A stretch of 64,000 nt of DNA from Arthrobacter sp. H16F315 (GTDB taxonomy: Bacteria; Actinomycetota; Actinomycetes; Actinomycetales; Micrococcaceae). The notes under the pieces are model-generated. The model saw only the letters and a list, made by a program, of their open reading frames with translations. It was not told the DNA's origin and searched no databases. The position numbers were made by a program, and so were the translations under genes. This document shows positions 39,783-48,864 of the stretch, piece after piece. Numbering within the stretch: the stretch's first letter is position 1; each line of letters opens with the position of its first letter. The DNA is taken from NCBI RefSeq assembly GCF_024124825.1, contig NZ_JAMXSS010000002.1, forward strand, positions 1-64,000, given 5' to 3'.

Positions 39783-40984
39783 ACACCGACGCAGCCACGC
39801 GCTGGGCGATCATCGCCGACGACCTGACGGGAGCGGCCGATGCGGCCGCCGCCTACGGCCCCACCCACACCAGTTGCGTGGTCCTCGACGTCGACGGCGA
39901 GTGGCCCGACGCCGAGATCATTTCCATCAATACGGAGAGCCGCTACCTGCCCATTTCGGAGGCTGCCTCGGCGGTCAGCTCCGCCGTCGGACGGGCCCTC
40001 GGGCAGGACCGCAGGGTCTACAAGAAGATCGACTCGTTGCTGCGCGGCAACGTCGGTGTGGAAGTCGCGGCAGCACTGGCGCGGCTTACCCAGGGCCGCG
40101 GAAAAGGCCTGGCCATTGTGGCACCGGCTTTCCCTGCCACGGGACGGACCACCCGGAGCGGCACCGTCCACGTGAACGGGGTGCCCAACGTTCGAGGCAA
40201 CTTCGGCGGCGACGTCGCCCGCGCGCTTGCCGCCGGCGGTCTCTCCGTTGAGGTCGCTGCCGGACATCCTGCGCGCAGCCCGGAGGAACTGGCGTTGCGC
40301 CTGCGGGAGGTACTGGAGCGCGGGATTGACGCCGTCGTACTGGACGCCGACGTCGATGCTGACCTCAAGTGCATCGCTGCGGCTGCGGAATTGCTGGACT
40401 TCCCTGTGCTCCTGGTCGGCTCGGGCGGTGTGGCCGGGCACATCGCCGCCGGCCGCGAGGAAACCCGGGCCCGGGATGCGCAGGCGCCGCGGGTCAACCG
40501 GACGCTGACCGTGATCGGCAGCTACTCCGGCCTCGCCCGGCAGCAAACGGATGCACTTGTCGAGGCCGGGGCCGAACACATCAAGCTGGACCACGCCTCC
40601 CTGGACAATCCAGCGGTTCCGCGGCAGCTTGCCCAAGCGATGGCCCGGACGGACGTGGTGCTGACGCCGGATCCGATGGGCATTGTCGACAAGTCGCAGG
40701 CCCTGGTCGTGGCGGAAGCCCTCGCCCGTGCCACCGCTGCGGGCATCGGGCACTGCGACGCACTGGTCCTCACCGGCGGGGAGACCGCGACGGCGGTCCT
40801 GAAAGCACTGGGAGCCGGCAGTTTCACCGTCCTGGGCGAGGTTGAACCCGGCGTCGTTATGAGCTTGCTGCCCGAGCCTCTCCCCCTGCTGGTCACCAAG
40901 GCCGGCGCTTTCGGGGACGCCGGGACGCTGGCCCGGACCACACAATTTCTCACTGGCACAACGACTGAAATGAGTATCAAATAA
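39779..40984 (+). CDS. four-carbon acid sugar kinase (D-threonate/D-erythronate kinase type)
   Basis: A 401-aa kinase of the DUF1537 family. N-terminal domain: [18 protein letters not shown] (Asp-Asp motif, about 9-26) and [12 protein letters not shown] (about 81-92). C-terminal nucleotide domain: [14 protein letters not shown] and [18 protein letters not shown]. It phosphorylates a C4 sugar acid at O-4 using ATP. Which of D-threonate, D-erythronate or L-threonate cannot be read from sequence. Coupled by overlap to the permease and to the dehydrogenase gene. Confidence 0.9.
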   Translation: MNTDAATRWAIIADDLTGAADAAAAYGPTHTSCVVLDVDGEWPDAEIISINTESRYLPISEAASAVSSAVGRALGQDRRVYKKIDSLLRGNVGVEVAAALARLTQGRGKGLAIVAPAFPATGRTTRSGTVHVNGVPNVRGNFGGDVARALAAGGLSVEVAAGHPARSPEELALRLREVLERGIDAVVLDADVDADLKCIAAAAELLDFPVLLVGSGGVAGHIAAGREETRARDAQAPRVNRTLTVIGSYSGLARQQTDALVEAGAEHIKLDHASLDNPAVPRQLAQAMARTDVVLTPDPMGIVDKSQALVVAEALARATAAGIGHCDALVLTGGETATAVLKALGAGSFTVLGEVEPGVVMSLLPEPLPLLVTKAGAFGDAGTLARTTQFLTGTTTEMSIK

Positions 40985-41982
40985 TGGGACGTCCGATTGT
41001 GGCCATCACCATGGGCGATGCAGCCGGCATTGGCCCGGAAATCATCGTCAAGGCCCTCGCCGACAACGAGCTCCGGTCCAAGGCGCGCATGCTGGTGATC
41101 GGGGACCTTCGCCGGCTGCAGCTCGCCGCGGAGGTCGTCTCCAGCCCGCTGACGCTGCGGAAGGTTTCGGACCCGTCGGAGGCCCGGTACGAGGAGGGCA
41201 CCATCGACGTACTCGACATTGACTGCATCCCGGCGGACCTCGCCTGGGGCGAACTCTCCGCCGCGGCCGGGCACGGCGCCTACCTCTTCATCGAGAAGGC
41301 CGTGTCGCTCGCCATGGACCGCCAGGTGGATGCCATCTGCACCGGTCCTTTGAACAAGGCGGCCCTGCACGCAGCAGGCCATAAGTTCCCCGGACACACG
41401 GAACTCCTCGCCGAACTGACCGGCACGGAGGAAGTCTCCATGATGCTGACCGCGCCAAAGATGCGCGTCATCCACGTCACCACCCACATCGGCCTGATCG
41501 ACGCGATCGCCAAGATCAACGGCGACCTGGTCTACCGGACCATCAAGCGCGGGTATGAACTTCTTCGCGCCTCCGGGATCGAAAACCCACGGATCGCAGT
41601 GTGCGCCATCAACCCCCACGCAGGCGAGAACGGACTCTTCGGCTACGGCGAAGAGGCGGAGAAGATCCAACCGGGCATTGAAAAGGCCCAGGCAGACGGC
41701 ATCGACGCCTTCGGCCCGCTCCCGGCCGACACCCTGTTCTTCCTCGCCGGCCGTGGCGACTTCGACCTGGTAGTGGCCCAGTACCATGACCAGGGCCACG
41801 GACCGGTGAAGGTCCTCGGCTTGGAGAACGGCGTGAACATCACCGTCGGACTTCCGGTGGTTCGTACCTCGGTGGACCACGGCACCGCCTTCGACATCGC
41901 AGGCAAGAACATCGCAGACCACGAATCGCTTCTTGAAGCGTTGCGGCAGGCGGTGGACTTGGCGCCGATCCGCGCCGAGTAA
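40984..41982 (+). CDS. pdxA2: PdxA family 4-phospho-sugar-acid dehydrogenase (PdxA2 type)
   Basis: A 332-aa metal- and NAD-dependent oxidative decarboxylase. Metal histidines lie in FPGHTELLA (about 137), NPHAGENGLFG (about 206) and YHDQGHGPVK (about 265). ITMGDAAGIGPEI is the family start. True PdxA acts in vitamin B6 synthesis, but linkage to a DUF1537 kinase marks PdxA2. PdxA2 converts D-threonate or D-erythronate 4-phosphate to DHAP plus CO2. Stop and start overlap as TAATG. Confidence 0.92.
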   Translation: MGRPIVAITMGDAAGIGPEIIVKALADNELRSKARMLVIGDLRRLQLAAEVVSSPLTLRKVSDPSEARYEEGTIDVLDIDCIPADLAWGELSAAAGHGAYLFIEKAVSLAMDRQVDAICTGPLNKAALHAAGHKFPGHTELLAELTGTEEVSMMLTAPKMRVIHVTTHIGLIDAIAKINGDLVYRTIKRGYELLRASGIENPRIAVCAINPHAGENGLFGYGEEAEKIQPGIEKAQADGIDAFGPLPADTLFFLAGRGDFDLVVAQYHDQGHGPVKVLGLENGVNITVGLPVVRTSVDHGTAFDIAGKNIADHESLLEALRQAVDLAPIRAE

Positions 41983-42130
41983 CTCTGCCCGGGACTCGAC
42001 GCACGTCGTAGCAAGGAAGGGATTGGCCCGGACCCGGGCCGCCCGCCTCACGGCCGGTCAGCGGACAGCTGACCGGCCGTTGGCGTCAGGAACTAGCATG
42101 GTTAGGACTGCCACCGAAAGGAACTCAGGA

Positions 42131-42937
42131 ATGCTGTCCGCAAAAGCCAGGCGGGAGGAGATCTACCACCTGGCAGTCACCACCGGTCTGGCCTCGGTGG
42201 AGGAACTCTCCGCCCGGTTCGAGGTCACGGCCTCCACGATCCGCCGCGACCTCGCGCTGTTGAACGGGCAGGGCCGGCTGGCCCGGACCTACGGCGGCGC
42301 CATGGCCATGGGCGCGCACCCCGAGGCATCGCTACGGCAGCGCACCGGCGAGGCTTTCGAACAAAAGCACGCCATCGCCCGCTGGGCGGCGTCCGTGATC
42401 AGGCCCGGGGAGAACATCCTGCTCGACGCCGGCTCCACGGTGGGTGCACTGGCGCACGAGCTGCGCAACTTTGACCCGCTCTCGGTCACCACGCCCGGGA
42501 TCAACACCCTGCAGGAGCTGGCAGACTCCGAGGGCATCGAGGTGGACTGCCTGGGCGGCCGGCTGCGGACCCTGAGCCAGAGCTTCGTGGGCCCGCTGGC
42601 CGAGGCGGCCCTGGAGCGGATGAGCTTTGACCGCGTCTTCCTGGGCGCCGACGCCGTGACCGCCGAGGACGGCATCTGCGAGGCCGACCACGCCCAGACC
42701 CGACTCAAGGAGCTCATGGCCCGGCGCGGGAGCGTTGTGTACCTGCTGGCGGATTCCGCCAAACTCGGCCTGCGGCCGTTCCACGCGTGGGCGCGGCTGG
42801 CGCTGCCCTGGACGTTGGTGACGGACGACGGCGCCGACCCGGAACAGGTGCAGAAGTTCCGGGACGCGGGCGTTGAGGTTCAGGTCGCCGCCGTCGGCGG
42901 CGCAGCGTCCACCACCAGCGCAGAAGCCGCCAGCTAG
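42131..42937 (+). CDS. DeoR family transcriptional regulator
   Basis: A 268-aa repressor. N-terminal HTH: LASVEELSARFEVTASTIRRDLALL (landmark). It is followed by the DeoR effector domain with LLDAGSTVGALAHEL, DRVFLGADAVTAEDGI and VYLLADSAKLG. It most likely senses a phosphorylated sugar-acid intermediate and controls the operon at 38792-41982. ATG 42131 follows aggaactcagga, 148 bases after pdxA2. Convergent with the next gene, 18 bases between stops. Confidence 0.93.
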   Translation: MLSAKARREEIYHLAVTTGLASVEELSARFEVTASTIRRDLALLNGQGRLARTYGGAMAMGAHPEASLRQRTGEAFEQKHAIARWAASVIRPGENILLDAGSTVGALAHELRNFDPLSVTTPGINTLQELADSEGIEVDCLGGRLRTLSQSFVGPLAEAALERMSFDRVFLGADAVTAEDGICEADHAQTRLKELMARRGSVVYLLADSAKLGLRPFHAWARLALPWTLVTDDGADPEQVQKFRDAGVEVQVAAVGGAASTTSAEAAS

Positions 42938-42955
42938 GTTTCCATCGGTGCCCGG

Positions 42956-44209
42956 CTAGTTCTCGATCGCTTCGCCGCGGACCAGCCGCCGGGTGACGTC
43001 GGTGAGCAGTTCCACGCCGCGCAACGCGTCCTCGTCGCGGGTGAACTCGGCCTCGTTGTGGGAGATGCCCTCGACGCTGGGGACGAAGAGCATCACCGTC
43101 GGGACGACGTCCTTCAAGTTGGTCGAATCGTGTCCGGCGACGGTCATGACTTCTTTGTGGGTGTAGCCCAGGCCGTCCGCGCTGGCCTTGCCAAGCGCCA
43201 CTCCGCCGGGCTGGTAGGACAGCACTCCCCAATTGTGCGTGAGGGTGAGGTGGATGTCCGTGCGGGAATCGGTCTCGGCGTCGATGATCCGCTTGCTCAG
43301 CCGCTCCATCGCGAGGGTCAGCACGGACTCGTCCGGGGAGCGGAGATCCAGGTTCATCAGGACCTGCCGGGCGATCGTCACCGGCGAGTTCGGCAGGACG
43401 AACAACTCCGACACCGAGGTGTGCAGCAGCCCGGGTTCGAATTCGGCGGCCAATTCCCGGGCGGCGGCGATGACCAGCGCAGCCCCGTAGAGCGCGTCAC
43501 GGCGGTCCTCCATCCGGGTCGCGCCGGTGTGCGACTGCGCCCCGTCCACGGTCACCCGGTACTTGCTCGCGGCCCAGGTCCGGTCCACGATCCCCACGTG
43601 TGTGCCGCTCTCCTCCAGTTCCCGGCCCTGCTCGATGTGGATCTCGGCGTAGCGGGCCACCTGGGCCAGGACCGGGGCGTCGGCGTCGGCGGCGCGGTGC
43701 CCTGCGGCCAGGGCCTCGGCGACGGTCGTGCCCGCGGGGTCCGCCGTCGCGAGGGCGTCGTGCAGCGCCAGCTTTCCGGTGAAGACGCCGCTGCCCATCA
43801 TGCTCGGCGCGAAGCGGCTGCCTTCCTCGTTGAACCAGTTCACCACGGCCAGGTTGTAGGCGGGGTCCAGGTTCCCGGCCCGGGCCTCCGCGGCGACGCG
43901 GCTGCCGGCGTGGGCCGCGGCGAGTACGCCGTAGGCCCCGTCGTACCGGCCGGCCAACGGCTGGGAGTCCAGGTGCGAGCCGACCAGCACGTATGGGGCG
44001 CCGGGTACCAGCTCCAGGGTCCCGAACTGGTTGCCTGCCTCGTCCACTGTTTCGGTATAGCCGTGCTGCGCCAGCCACTGGCTGAACCAGGACCGGGTGG
44101 CGTGGTCGGCGGCGGTGCCGGCCTGCCGGTCGACGCCGCCGCCGGCGGTCGTGCCGAAGCCCGACATGGTCGCGAAGTCTGCAAGAAACTGCTCGTCGGT
44201 GGTGCTCAT
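42956..44209 (-). CDS. Zn-dependent hydantoinase/carbamoylase family amidase (M20)
   Basis: A 417-aa M20-type enzyme of the allantoate amidohydrolase/N-carbamoyl-L-amino-acid hydrolase group. Metal ligands are VGSHLDSQ (about 81), GRYDGAYGV (about 92), WFNEEGSRF (about 124), AEIHIEQG (about 190), and GHDSTNL near the end. It hydrolyses a ureido group. Whether allantoate, ureidoglycolate or a carbamoyl amino acid is the substrate is open. Four-base overlap with the amidohydrolase gene indicates an operon; the PucR regulator is divergent. Confidence 0.92.
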   Translation of the reverse strand: MSTTDEQFLADFATMSGFGTTAGGGVDRQAGTAADHATRSWFSQWLAQHGYTETVDEAGNQFGTLELVPGAPYVLVGSHLDSQPLAGRYDGAYGVLAAAHAGSRVAAEARAGNLDPAYNLAVVNWFNEEGSRFAPSMMGSGVFTGKLALHDALATADPAGTTVAEALAAGHRAADADAPVLAQVARYAEIHIEQGRELEESGTHVGIVDRTWAASKYRVTVDGAQSHTGATRMEDRRDALYGAALVIAAARELAAEFEPGLLHTSVSELFVLPNSPVTIARQVLMNLDLRSPDESVLTLAMERLSKRIIDAETDSRTDIHLTLTHNWGVLSYQPGGVALGKASADGLGYTHKEVMTVAGHDSTNLKDVVPTVMLFVPSVEGISHNEAEFTRDEDALRGVELLTDVTRRLVRGEAIEN

Positions 44210-45900
44210 GGGGTTTCCTTCCCTGTCAATGCTGCCTCGAGGTCTTCGCCGCGGACCCGCGGCGGGAGATTGTCTGCGCCGAAACGGACCTGTCCGCCCA
44301 CCATGGTGGCCAGGACGCGGGTGGCGCCGATGCGGGACGGGTCGACGGCGGTCGGGTCCTGGTCGAGGAACACCAGGTCCGCCAGGTACCCGGCCGCCAG
44401 GCGTCCCTTGACGTCCCCGGTGCCGGTCGCGGCGGCCGAACCCGTGGTGTAGGCGGCCAGCGCTTCGGCTGCAGTGATTCGTTCCTCCGGGCCGTAGACC
44501 GCGCCGGAGGGGGTCAGCCGCTCCACGAACGACTGCATCACGTCCAGCGGCCGGCCGTTGGAGACGGGACGGTCCGAGCTTCCCGGCAACACCAGACCGC
44601 GGCTCAGCAGGCTTTTGGCCGGATAGGACCACGCCGTGCGCTTCGGACCCAGCAGGCGGGCCATGCCGTCGCCGAATTCGGTGATGAAGTGCGGCTGCGG
44701 GACCAGCACGATGCCGGCCTTGGCGATCCGGTCCAGCTGGTCAGGCCGGACCACGCCGCCGTGTTCGATCCGGTTGGGCTGGCTGTTCGGGCCGTAGCTG
44801 TCCTGCGCCTCGGTGATGATGTCAATCGCATGGTCGATCGCGTGGTCGCCGATGGCGTGAATTGCGACCGCCCACCCGGCCCGGTAAGCGCCCAGCGCCG
44901 ACTCGCGCAGCTTTTCCGCGTCCATTTGCAGGTAGCCGTGGTTGTGGGAGCAGCCGACGTAGTCCTCGGTCATGTAGGCGGTGCTGCCCAGGAGCGAGCC
45001 GTCGCTGAAGATCTTCACCGGGCCCAGGCGCAGCCAGTCGTCGCCCAGCCCGGTGCGGATTCCGGCGTCCAGACCTGTGAAGGCCGGGTCGTCGTCATGG
45101 CCGGGCACCCCGTGCAGGGCGTCGATGACCAGCATGGGTTGCATCCGGACGCTGAGCAGACCTCGGTCGCGGGCGTTCTGGTAGGCGGCGAACTCGCGGG
45201 GCGAATATCCGATCCAGCCGCCGGCGACGCCGGCGTCCGTGACGCTGGTGATGCCTTCGGAAAGGTAGTGCGAGGTGGCCAGGTCCAGGGCGCGCTCGAT
45301 CGTCTCCAGCGGGTAGGGCAGCAGGATGTCCTGCACCAGGCGCATCGCGTTTTCCTCCAGCAGCCCGGTGGGTGTGCCCGCGTCATCGACGACGACGGCG
45401 CCGCCGTCGATCGGGGCGCTGAGGTCGGCGTCCGCGGCGACAAGGTCCAGGGCTGCGCCGTTGAGGGTGCAGGCGTGGCCGGAGGAGTGTTTGATCCACA
45501 CCGGGCGGCCGCCCGCGGCCGCGTCCAGCCGGTCGCGGTCCGGCTGCTGGCCGCCGATCAGCAGCGGGCTGAAACCCGACGCGACCACCCAGTCGCCCGG
45601 CGCCAGCCCGGCCGCGGCGTCGGCGATGATCCGGTACACGTCCTCCAGGCTGCGCACCGTTCCCAGATTGGCCTCCATCAGCCCCAGCCCGAACCACACG
45701 CTGTGCGCATGGACATCGTTGAACCCGGGAACAATCGAAAGTCCGGCGGCGTCGATGGTCCATGCGGCGGAACGGGCGAGGGCGGGGTCCGGGTCCACTT
45801 CGAGGATTTTGCCGTCGTGGATGAGCAGGCTGGTCACGGTGGGGCGGGACGCATCCTGGGTCAGGATGTGGGCGTTGCGGATCAGGAGATCAACGGGCAT
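44206..45900 (-). CDS. amidohydrolase family protein (YtcJ-like, amidohydrolase 3)
   Basis: A 564-aa metal-dependent hydrolase. NDVHAHSVWFGLGL holds the HxH (about 61-63), HAIGDHAIDHAIDI and NRIEHGGVV the further metal histidines, and SSDRPVSNGRPL the catalytic Asp. The C-terminal RLAAGYLADLVFLDQDP is the usual composite-domain end. It acts on amide, lactam or similar bonds. Together with the carbamoylase it suggests a cyclic amide or ureide pathway. GGAG lies upstream of ATG 45900. Confidence 0.9.
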   Translation of the reverse strand: MPVDLLIRNAHILTQDASRPTVTSLLIHDGKILEVDPDPALARSAAWTIDAAGLSIVPGFNDVHAHSVWFGLGLMEANLGTVRSLEDVYRIIADAAAGLAPGDWVVASGFSPLLIGGQQPDRDRLDAAAGGRPVWIKHSSGHACTLNGAALDLVAADADLSAPIDGGAVVVDDAGTPTGLLEENAMRLVQDILLPYPLETIERALDLATSHYLSEGITSVTDAGVAGGWIGYSPREFAAYQNARDRGLLSVRMQPMLVIDALHGVPGHDDDPAFTGLDAGIRTGLGDDWLRLGPVKIFSDGSLLGSTAYMTEDYVGCSHNHGYLQMDAEKLRESALGAYRAGWAVAIHAIGDHAIDHAIDIITEAQDSYGPNSQPNRIEHGGVVRPDQLDRIAKAGIVLVPQPHFITEFGDGMARLLGPKRTAWSYPAKSLLSRGLVLPGSSDRPVSNGRPLDVMQSFVERLTPSGAVYGPEERITAAEALAAYTTGSAAATGTGDVKGRLAAGYLADLVFLDQDPTAVDPSRIGATRVLATMVGGQVRFGADNLPPRVRGEDLEAALTGKETP

Positions 45901-46028
45901 GAATCCTCTTTGATATGGGGCCCGGTCCGCGCTGGCGGTCGGGTTGGTACGGGAGGTTAAGCTCCCGATCCATTCAACTCTGTAACATTGCTGCCCTCAA
46001 TGGACATCCAACGCCTCTTTCTGGCTGA

Positions 46029-46050
46029 ATTTTATGCTTTTGCATAAAAT
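46029..46050. promoter_or_regulatory. operator candidate at the pucR-type gene
   Basis: ATTTTATGC and GCATAAAAT are perfect 9-base arms around four T's, ending five bases before the regulator's ATG. In this GC-rich DNA such an AT-rich palindrome stands out. Binding there would block translation start or transcription of the regulator and could also control the divergent amidohydrolase operon. Confidence 0.7.
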
Positions 46051-46055
46051 GAGCC

Positions 46056-47249
46056 ATGCCCACACACAACGGCGGCAACGCCCGCTCCGCCGCGGCCGCT
46101 CCCCGCGACTTCCGGCCCAAACGGCCCATGGAACCGGAATGGACCGAGCTGCTGGAGAGCCTCTGGCGGGACCGGGACTTACTGGTCAAAGACTTCCTCG
46201 CCCGGTTCTCCGCCATTTCCTACGGCGACGCCCTGGTTCCCCCGGAGGACATTTACCAGACCGCGGCCGACACCATGGACATGTTCCTCTTTCAGATGGC
46301 GGGCCTGCCGCTTCCGGCCGACCTGCAGGCGCTGCCGCGGGAGGTGGCGTCGCGACGGGCCCGCCAGGGCGTTCCCCTGGACGCGTTCCTCGAAGCGATC
46401 CGCAATGACTTCCGGGTTCTCTGGAAGGGTCTGGAACGGGTGGCGGGGACCACCGGGATCGGCGTTCTGGTGGCCAACATGGATCGGGTCCTCGACGCCG
46501 TCGAGGGCTACGTCAGCAGCATCCAGCAGGCCTACGCCGAGGAGGAAGCACGGCTGGCCCGCAACAAGCAGCTCTACCGGCAGCGGCTGCTGTCCCGGCT
46601 GTTCAACGCGGACTTGGGCGGCCCCGCCGAAGTCCGCGAGCTGGCCGCGGCCCTCGGCGTGCAGGCCGAGGGCCGCTTCGAAGTACTGGCGGTCACCGCG
46701 GAGTCGGTGACGCAGGCGCAGCGGCAGTTCGAGTCCGACCACCGCACCTACGCCTACGAGAACGCCGGCGTCCTGTACCTCTTCCGGCAACAGCGCAAAG
46801 GCCGCACCTGGTCCGCGGAGGCTCCGCCCTTCCCTGCCGGCTACGTCCCCGGCGTGGAGGGACTGGCCGCCATCCCCGCGGCTGCCGCGTCGGCGCTGGT
46901 ACTGGCCCAGCACCAGCGCCGCGGCGCCGGCCTCGCCACCATGGAAGACACCTGGATGGGCATCGCCGGCGGACTGCTGGAGCGGAAATTTCCGGACTTC
47001 ACGGCGCCGATCCGGCAGGCGCTGGACAACTGCACGCCGCTGGAACGCCAGCGCCTGCTGCAGGTGGCCCGCAGTTACGGACGCACCGGCTCCATCAAGG
47101 AAACCTCCGAAGAGCTGTTCTGCCACCGCAACACCGTGGTGAACCGCCTGCACAGCCTGCACGAGGTGATCGGCCTGGACCTCACGGTGCCGGCCCAGGC
47201 CGCCCGGGCCCTCATCGCGCTAAGCCGGTACAGCGACGTCGCTGACTAA
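46056..47249 (+). CDS. PucR/CdaR family helix-turn-helix regulator
   Basis: A 397-aa regulator. The C-terminal HTH of the PucR type is clear: LLQVARSYGRTGSIKETSEELFCHRNTVVNRLHSLHEVIGLDL (residues about 330-375, landmark). The N-terminal half is a helical sensor-like region with no known ligand. Such proteins often control purine, ureide or diacid catabolism. Divergent from the amidohydrolase operon and upstream of the MHS transporter. The ATG lies directly after a palindromic operator and has no clear RBS, so initiation might be leaderless or weak. Confidence 0.88.
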   Translation: MPTHNGGNARSAAAAPRDFRPKRPMEPEWTELLESLWRDRDLLVKDFLARFSAISYGDALVPPEDIYQTAADTMDMFLFQMAGLPLPADLQALPREVASRRARQGVPLDAFLEAIRNDFRVLWKGLERVAGTTGIGVLVANMDRVLDAVEGYVSSIQQAYAEEEARLARNKQLYRQRLLSRLFNADLGGPAEVRELAAALGVQAEGRFEVLAVTAESVTQAQRQFESDHRTYAYENAGVLYLFRQQRKGRTWSAEAPPFPAGYVPGVEGLAAIPAAAASALVLAQHQRRGAGLATMEDTWMGIAGGLLERKFPDFTAPIRQALDNCTPLERQRLLQVARSYGRTGSIKETSEELFCHRNTVVNRLHSLHEVIGLDLTVPAQAARALIALSRYSDVAD

Positions 47250-47418
47250 TTTTGTGAAAAAGCCCAATAGGGAAGCGAAAAGTGGGTGGATATTGTCATT
47301 GTTTAGGGCTTTATCACTCGCATAGTCTCGAAGAACCACCGCAGCGCGCAGGCTCCCGCCTGCCGGCTGCCGCAGGACCCGAGATGCACAACTCCCCCCG
47401 CTCGAAAGGGCCCACGCA

Positions 47419-48750
47419 GTGACGACCTCTAACTCGCTCTCCCCCGCCGCAGCTGCCCCTCCGGTGATTTCCGGCAAGGACGCGGGCAAAATTGCCCGCG
47501 CCGCCTTCGTCGGAACCGCACTGGAGTGGTACGACTACTACCTCTTCGGCACCGCCGCGGCGCTGGTGTTCAACCGGCTCTTCTTCACCAACATGGACCC
47601 CACCGCTGCGCTGCTGGCCTCCTTCGCCACCTTCGGCGTCGGCTTCGCGGCCCGTCCGATCGGCGCCGTCATCTTCGGCTACATCGGTGACCGGTACGGC
47701 CGCCGCCCGGCCCTGCTGATCACCATCGTGATGATAGGCCTCGCCACCGCCCTGATCGGCCTGCTGCCTGACTTCGGCAGTATCGGACTGGCTGCGCCGG
47801 TCCTGCTGGCGGTCCTGCGCCTGGTCCAGGGCCTTGCCGTTGGCGGCGAGTGGGGCGGCGCCGTGACCATGGCCGTGGAGCACGCCCCGGTGGAAAAGCG
47901 CGGCCGGTATGCGGCGTTGGTCCAGCTCGGGTCGCCGGTAGCGACACTGCTGGCCTCCGGCGCCTTCTCGCTGGTCCTGCTCTTCCCCTCCGAGGCCTTC
48001 GACTCTTGGGGCTGGCGCATCCCGTTCCTGCTGGCCTTCCCGATGCTGGGTATCGCACTTTGGATCCGCCTCAAGGTGGAGGAATCCCCCATTTTCAAGG
48101 ACCTGCTCGCCCTGGGTGAAACTTCCAAGGTCCCGGCCCTGGACGTATTCCGCCACGCCGGCGGCCGCCTGCTGGTAGCGATCCTCGCCGCCCTACTCGG
48201 CGTCGGCGGCTTCTACATGATCACCACCTTCGTGGTTAGCTACGGTGCGAACACCCTGAAGGTGGACCGCAACGTTATGGTCAATGCCACGCTGGTCGCC
48301 GCCGTGGCCCAGATCGGCGTCACCTTCCTCATGGGCCGGCTTGCCGAGAAGATCGGCCCGGGCAAGGTCACCATGTGGGGCGGCATCGTCAGCGCCGTAA
48401 CGGCGTTCCCGCTCTTCGCCATGATCGACACCAAGTCCCCGCTCCTGATCACGCTGGCCATCACCATCGGCATCATGCTCATCGCGGTGGCGTACGCCGT
48501 GAACGGCGCCCTGCTGACCGAACTGTTCCCGCCGAAACTGCGCTACTCCGGCGTGGCCCTCGGCTACAACATCGCCGGCGCCACCAGCGGTTTTATGCCG
48601 CTGCTGGCCACCGCCATGCTGGGCGTCTCCGGCAACCAGTCCTGGGGCGCCGCCCTGATCCTGATGATCATCTCGCTGCTCACCGCCGTGGGCGGGTTCT
48701 TCGGCGAGCGCCTGCGCGTGCAGGATAAGAAGCTCGTCGTGGACGCCTAG
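47419..48750 (+). CDS. MFS transporter, metabolite:H+ symporter (MHS) family
   Basis: A 443-aa 12-helix transporter. It carries VGTALEWYDYYLFGTAAAL (about 31-49, MHS signature), GYIGDRYGRRPALL in loop 2-3, GGEWGGAVTMAVEHAP and GWRIPFLLAF. Family substrates are mono- and dicarboxylates, betaines and related acids. GTG 47419 with gaaaggg upstream. It probably imports the substrate for the flanking amidases. An 18-bp hairpin separates it from the M20 peptidase gene. Confidence 0.93.
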   Translation: MTTSNSLSPAAAAPPVISGKDAGKIARAAFVGTALEWYDYYLFGTAAALVFNRLFFTNMDPTAALLASFATFGVGFAARPIGAVIFGYIGDRYGRRPALLITIVMIGLATALIGLLPDFGSIGLAAPVLLAVLRLVQGLAVGGEWGGAVTMAVEHAPVEKRGRYAALVQLGSPVATLLASGAFSLVLLFPSEAFDSWGWRIPFLLAFPMLGIALWIRLKVEESPIFKDLLALGETSKVPALDVFRHAGGRLLVAILAALLGVGGFYMITTFVVSYGANTLKVDRNVMVNATLVAAVAQIGVTFLMGRLAEKIGPGKVTMWGGIVSAVTAFPLFAMIDTKSPLLITLAITIGIMLIAVAYAVNGALLTELFPPKLRYSGVALGYNIAGATSGFMPLLATAMLGVSGNQSWGAALILMIISLLTAVGGFFGERLRVQDKKLVVDA

Positions 48751-48814
48751 AGACCGGCTGCGGGCCGGACAGTTCCCAGCCCCAGTCGCCATCACCTACC
48801 AATGCTCAACCATC

Positions 48815-48853
48815 AACAGCGGGGAGCCGTCCGGCGGACGGCTCCCCGCTGTT
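48815..48853 (+). terminator. 18-bp perfect hairpin between transporter and M20 gene
   Basis: AACAGCGGGGAGCCGTCC and its exact complement flank a 3-base loop. The hairpin ends 11 bases before the M20 start and touches its RBS (aggaga). A terminator with no T run, or an attenuator/processing hairpin that limits M20 expression relative to the transporter. Confidence 0.6.
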
Positions 48854-48864
48854 AGGAGACGAAC

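Noticed and set aside
40522..42051. A 509-aa minus-strand frame across the kinase and pdxA2
   Set aside because: Antisense shadow of two clear genes; no domain pattern.
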